Notes under the pieces: model-generated
What the model was told of the DNA's origin: nothing
The model's input: only the letters and a program-made list of their open reading frames with translations
Database searches by the model: none
Program-made: the position numbers and the translations under genes
Assembly (NCBI GenBank): GCA_015180985.1
Contig: CP054185.1
Location: 124,001-188,000, forward strand
Origin: Flammeovirgaceae bacterium
GTDB lineage: Bacteria > Bacteroidota > Bacteroidia > Cytophagales > Cyclobacteriaceae
Reading direction: 5' to 3'
DNA length: 64,000 nt
Part shown: positions 62,054-64,000 of the stretch, in pieces
Layout of the letters: every line of letters starts with the position of its first letter
Numbering within the stretch: position 1 is the stretch's first letter

Positions 62054-63070
62054 ATGGAACCTGTACAATTACCAGAAAACAAACGCACCGGGTGCCAATC
62101 AGGCAATTGTTCTTGCGGAAAAAAGAAAGAGGATGGCTTTGAACAGGTGATGAAAAAACCCTCCGACAGAAGAGAGGCACTGAGAAACCTTACATTAGGC
62201 CTGCTTACCGGTATAGGCTTCGCATCAACATCGTGCAGCGTTACGGCCGGTGACGCAAAAAAAGAAAAAGCACAACTCAATTGGGAAGAGTTTTTTAAAG
62301 GCAACTACCAGTTAATGACGGATGAAGAAAAAGAATCGACCGTGAAACGCCTTGAACGATTATACGAACTCAACAACGGAAGAAAAATAAATGTATCAGC
62401 GCAAGGCCCGATGAAGGATGTGCTTTATGGCTATGCCTTCAATATCTCAAAATGCCAGGGGTACATGGACTGTATTAATGCGTGTGTGCAGGAAAATAAC
62501 CAGGACCGCAATTCGCAGATGCAGTACATCCGCATACACGAACACAAAAATGGTTCGATGGATTTTGAATTGGCAGATGATAATTTCTATCATGAAGTTC
62601 CGGCTGCCGGTCATTTTTATATTGGAACACAATGCTTTCATTGTGAAAACCCACCTTGCGTGGAAGTATGCCCCGTAAAAGCCACCTGGAAAGAGAAAGA
62701 CGGTATCGTGGTGGTTGATTACGACTGGTGCATCGGTTGCCGGTATTGCATGGCGGCCTGCCCGTATGACGGGCGCAGGTTTAACTGGGCTACTCCCGAA
62801 GTTCCGGCCGAAGAAGTAAACCACAACCAGCACTACCTGGGCAACCGGCTTAGAAAGAAAGGTGTGATGGAGAAGTGTACCTTCTGCATCCAACGTTCGC
62901 GCAACGGCAAAAATCCGGCTTGTGTAGAGGCCTGCCCCACGGGCGCGCGCATCTTTGGTAACCTGCTCGACCCGAACAGCGAAATCCGGCGGGTGCTGGC
63001 TAACAAAAAAGTTTTTAGGCTTAAAGAAGATTTAGGCACAGAGCCGAAGTTCTGGTATTTCATGGATTAA
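62054..63070 (+). CDS. Four-cluster ferredoxin-type subunit (NrfC/DmsB family) of the nap locus
   Basis: 338 residues. An odd N-terminal CQSGNCSCG (14-22) is followed by a twin-arginine-like DRREALRNL (38-46), a hydrophobic stretch and a lipobox-like STSC (Cys61), so export by Tat with possible lipidation is likely. The cluster motifs are Cys194/197/202/206, Cys226/229/232/236 and Cys275/278/290/294. The first motif is irregular: C134-QG-Y137-MD-C140-INA-C144, where relatives have CxxCxxC; Tyr137 replaces a cysteine. Such proteins pass electrons from an NrfD membrane subunit to a periplasmic partner. The NrfD gene follows nine bases later. Confidence 0.9.
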   Translation: MEPVQLPENKRTGCQSGNCSCGKKKEDGFEQVMKKPSDRREALRNLTLGLLTGIGFASTSCSVTAGDAKKEKAQLNWEEFFKGNYQLMTDEEKESTVKRLERLYELNNGRKINVSAQGPMKDVLYGYAFNISKCQGYMDCINACVQENNQDRNSQMQYIRIHEHKNGSMDFELADDNFYHEVPAAGHFYIGTQCFHCENPPCVEVCPVKATWKEKDGIVVVDYDWCIGCRYCMAACPYDGRRFNWATPEVPAEEVNHNQHYLGNRLRKKGVMEKCTFCIQRSRNGKNPACVEACPTGARIFGNLLDPNSEIRRVLANKKVFRLKEDLGTEPKFWYFMD

Positions 63071-63079
63071 CAGAAGCGC

Positions 63080-64000
63080 ATGAAACAGCTGCAAATCTTC
63101 AGATCACTGGTAACTAACGGAATAAAAACCGCGCTTCACGGTAATTCATTATACCATGTATGGATGGGTTTTCTTACCTTTTTCATGTTGCTGGGTGCAT
63201 TTTGCTTTTACATTCAGTTGCGTGATGGACTAATTGTAACAGGCATGCACAACCACGTAAGCTGGGGTTTGTACATCTCCAACTTTACTTTCCTGGTTGG
63301 TGTTGCGGCTGCAGCAGTGATGTTGGTGTTACCTACCTACGTATTGAAGGAAATGGACTTTTCAAAAGCGGTACTGATTGGCGAAGGCATGGCCGTAGCC
63401 GCGCTCATTATGTGCCTGGCTTTTGTTACCGTTGATTTAGGCGGGCCCATCCGCGCCTGGCATCTGATACCCGGCATAGGCGTATTCAACTGGCCCAACT
63501 CTATGCTGGCTTGGGATGTGATTGTGTTGAATGGTTATCTCTTCATTAACATTACCGTGCCCCTGTACATTTTAATGTGCCGGTACCAGGGCAAAGAACC
63601 CAATAAAAATTTTTACCTGCCCGGTGTTTTGATTTCTGTTTTCTGGGCCGTAGGCATTCACCTGGTTACAGCCTTTCTGTATGCAGGCTTACCGGCACGG
63701 CCGCATTGGAACAACGCACTGTTAGGTCCGCGCTTTCTGGCATCAGCTTTTGCGGCAGGACCGGCACTTATCGTCATTGCGCTTGCCGTAATCGACCGCT
63801 TTACAAACTACAAGATTGATGACAACACCTTCCGGAAACTTGCCCTGGTCATCACCGTGGCTGCTCAAATAAACATCATTATGCTGGGCTCTGAGATATT
63901 CAAGGAGTTTTACTGGCCCACGCACCACGGAAGCAGCGCCATGTATTTGTTTTTTGGATTACACGGAAAAAACGCATTGGTTCCCTACATCTGGACGGCC
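63080..64000 (+). CDS. NrfD/PsrC-type membrane quinol-oxidising subunit (3' end outside window)
   Basis: The frame from ATG 63080 (MKQLQIFRSLV) stays open to the window edge, giving 307 residues of a partial protein. At least eight membrane helices are visible. HVWMGFLTFFMLLG, GLYISNFTFLVGVAAAAV, DLGGPIRAWHLIPG, and NWPNSMLAWDV are typical of NrfD/PsrC/ActC-like proteins that oxidise quinol and deliver electrons to a ferredoxin-type subunit. Together with the preceding Fe-S protein it replaces the NapC or NapGH quinol dehydrogenase used by many nap systems. Confidence 0.9.
   Translation, partial: MKQLQIFRSLVTNGIKTALHGNSLYHVWMGFLTFFMLLGAFCFYIQLRDGLIVTGMHNHVSWGLYISNFTFLVGVAAAAVMLVLPTYVLKEMDFSKAVLIGEGMAVAALIMCLAFVTVDLGGPIRAWHLIPGIGVFNWPNSMLAWDVIVLNGYLFINITVPLYILMCRYQGKEPNKNFYLPGVLISVFWAVGIHLVTAFLYAGLPARPHWNNALLGPRFLASAFAAGPALIVIALAVIDRFTNYKIDDNTFRKLALVITVAAQINIIMLGSEIFKEFYWPTHHGSSAMYLFFGLHGKNALVPYIWTA

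Overview
The window looks like a chromosomal segment of a Bacteroidota bacterium, most likely from the order Cytophagales. The signs are a type IX secretion (T9SS) sorting domain, a fused cbb3 oxidase subunit CcoNO, Bacteroidota-style TAnnTTTG -7 promoter elements, lipoprotein and porin families typical of the phylum, and housekeeping genes (uvrB, dnaA, kor/nuo) with ordinary, uniform codon use. I see no phage, insertion sequence, CRISPR array or rRNA. One tRNA gene (Ala-GGC) is present. Every gap between genes is shorter than 300 bases.

Layout. 1-6.4 kb: the 3' part of uvrB converges on dnaA, followed by a methylmalonyl-CoA mutase pair (mutA unusually short, mutB). 6.5-15.3 kb: a very large secreted TPR-CHAT protein, a threonine-aldolase-like enzyme, a tiny secreted protein that is little more than a T9SS sorting domain, the NAD(P)HX repair enzyme Nnr, an alpha/beta hydrolase and a ferredoxin. 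15.4-28.4 kb: a tightly packed operon korAB-nuoABCDHIJKLMN plus one unknown gene. It encodes a 2-oxoacid:ferredoxin oxidoreductase and an 11-subunit complex I with no NADH-oxidising module, which suggests that reduced ferredoxin feeds complex I. 28.4-34.5 kb: a beta-lactamase-fold/D-aminoacylase fusion, a YitT-family membrane protein, OsmC, a SUI1-family factor, a membrane J-domain protein and a universal stress protein.

34.5-43.5 kb is the regulatory and respiratory core. It holds a second universal stress protein, a soluble PAS histidine kinase with FixL-like key residues, a response regulator fused to a Crp/Fnr DNA-binding module, and the cbb3 oxidase operon ccoNO-Q-P-G-H plus a SafE-like membrane protein. 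43.5-54.6 kb: tRNA-Ala, CutC, an asparaginase-family enzyme, an NlpC/P60 lipoprotein, a GlcD-type oxidase, two DUF1080 lipoproteins, asparagine synthase with a coupled small protein, thioredoxin and a copper P-type ATPase. 54.9-64 kb: a beta-sandwich lipoprotein, a small metal-binding protein, an outer-membrane barrel, and a periplasmic nitrate reductase locus. That locus is napD, napA, a duplicated tetrahaem NapB, a second tetrahaem cytochrome, a four-cluster Fe-S protein and an NrfD-type membrane subunit cut by the window edge.

The most interesting signal links these modules. Six 14-bp inverted repeats with the Crp/Fnr-type core TGAY-N4-RTCA, plus one imperfect copy, lie between genes in front of the usp/kinase pair (two), the cbb3 operon (one perfect, one imperfect), nap, osmC and kor/ferredoxin. 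At usp and at cco the two sites are exactly 22 bp apart and sit at the same distance from a candidate -7 element. I infer a low-oxygen/redox regulon in which a FixL-like kinase may phosphorylate a one-piece FixJ/FixK-like regulator that controls micro-oxic respiration, nitrate respiration and stress proteins. This was read by eye and has not been tested by any search.
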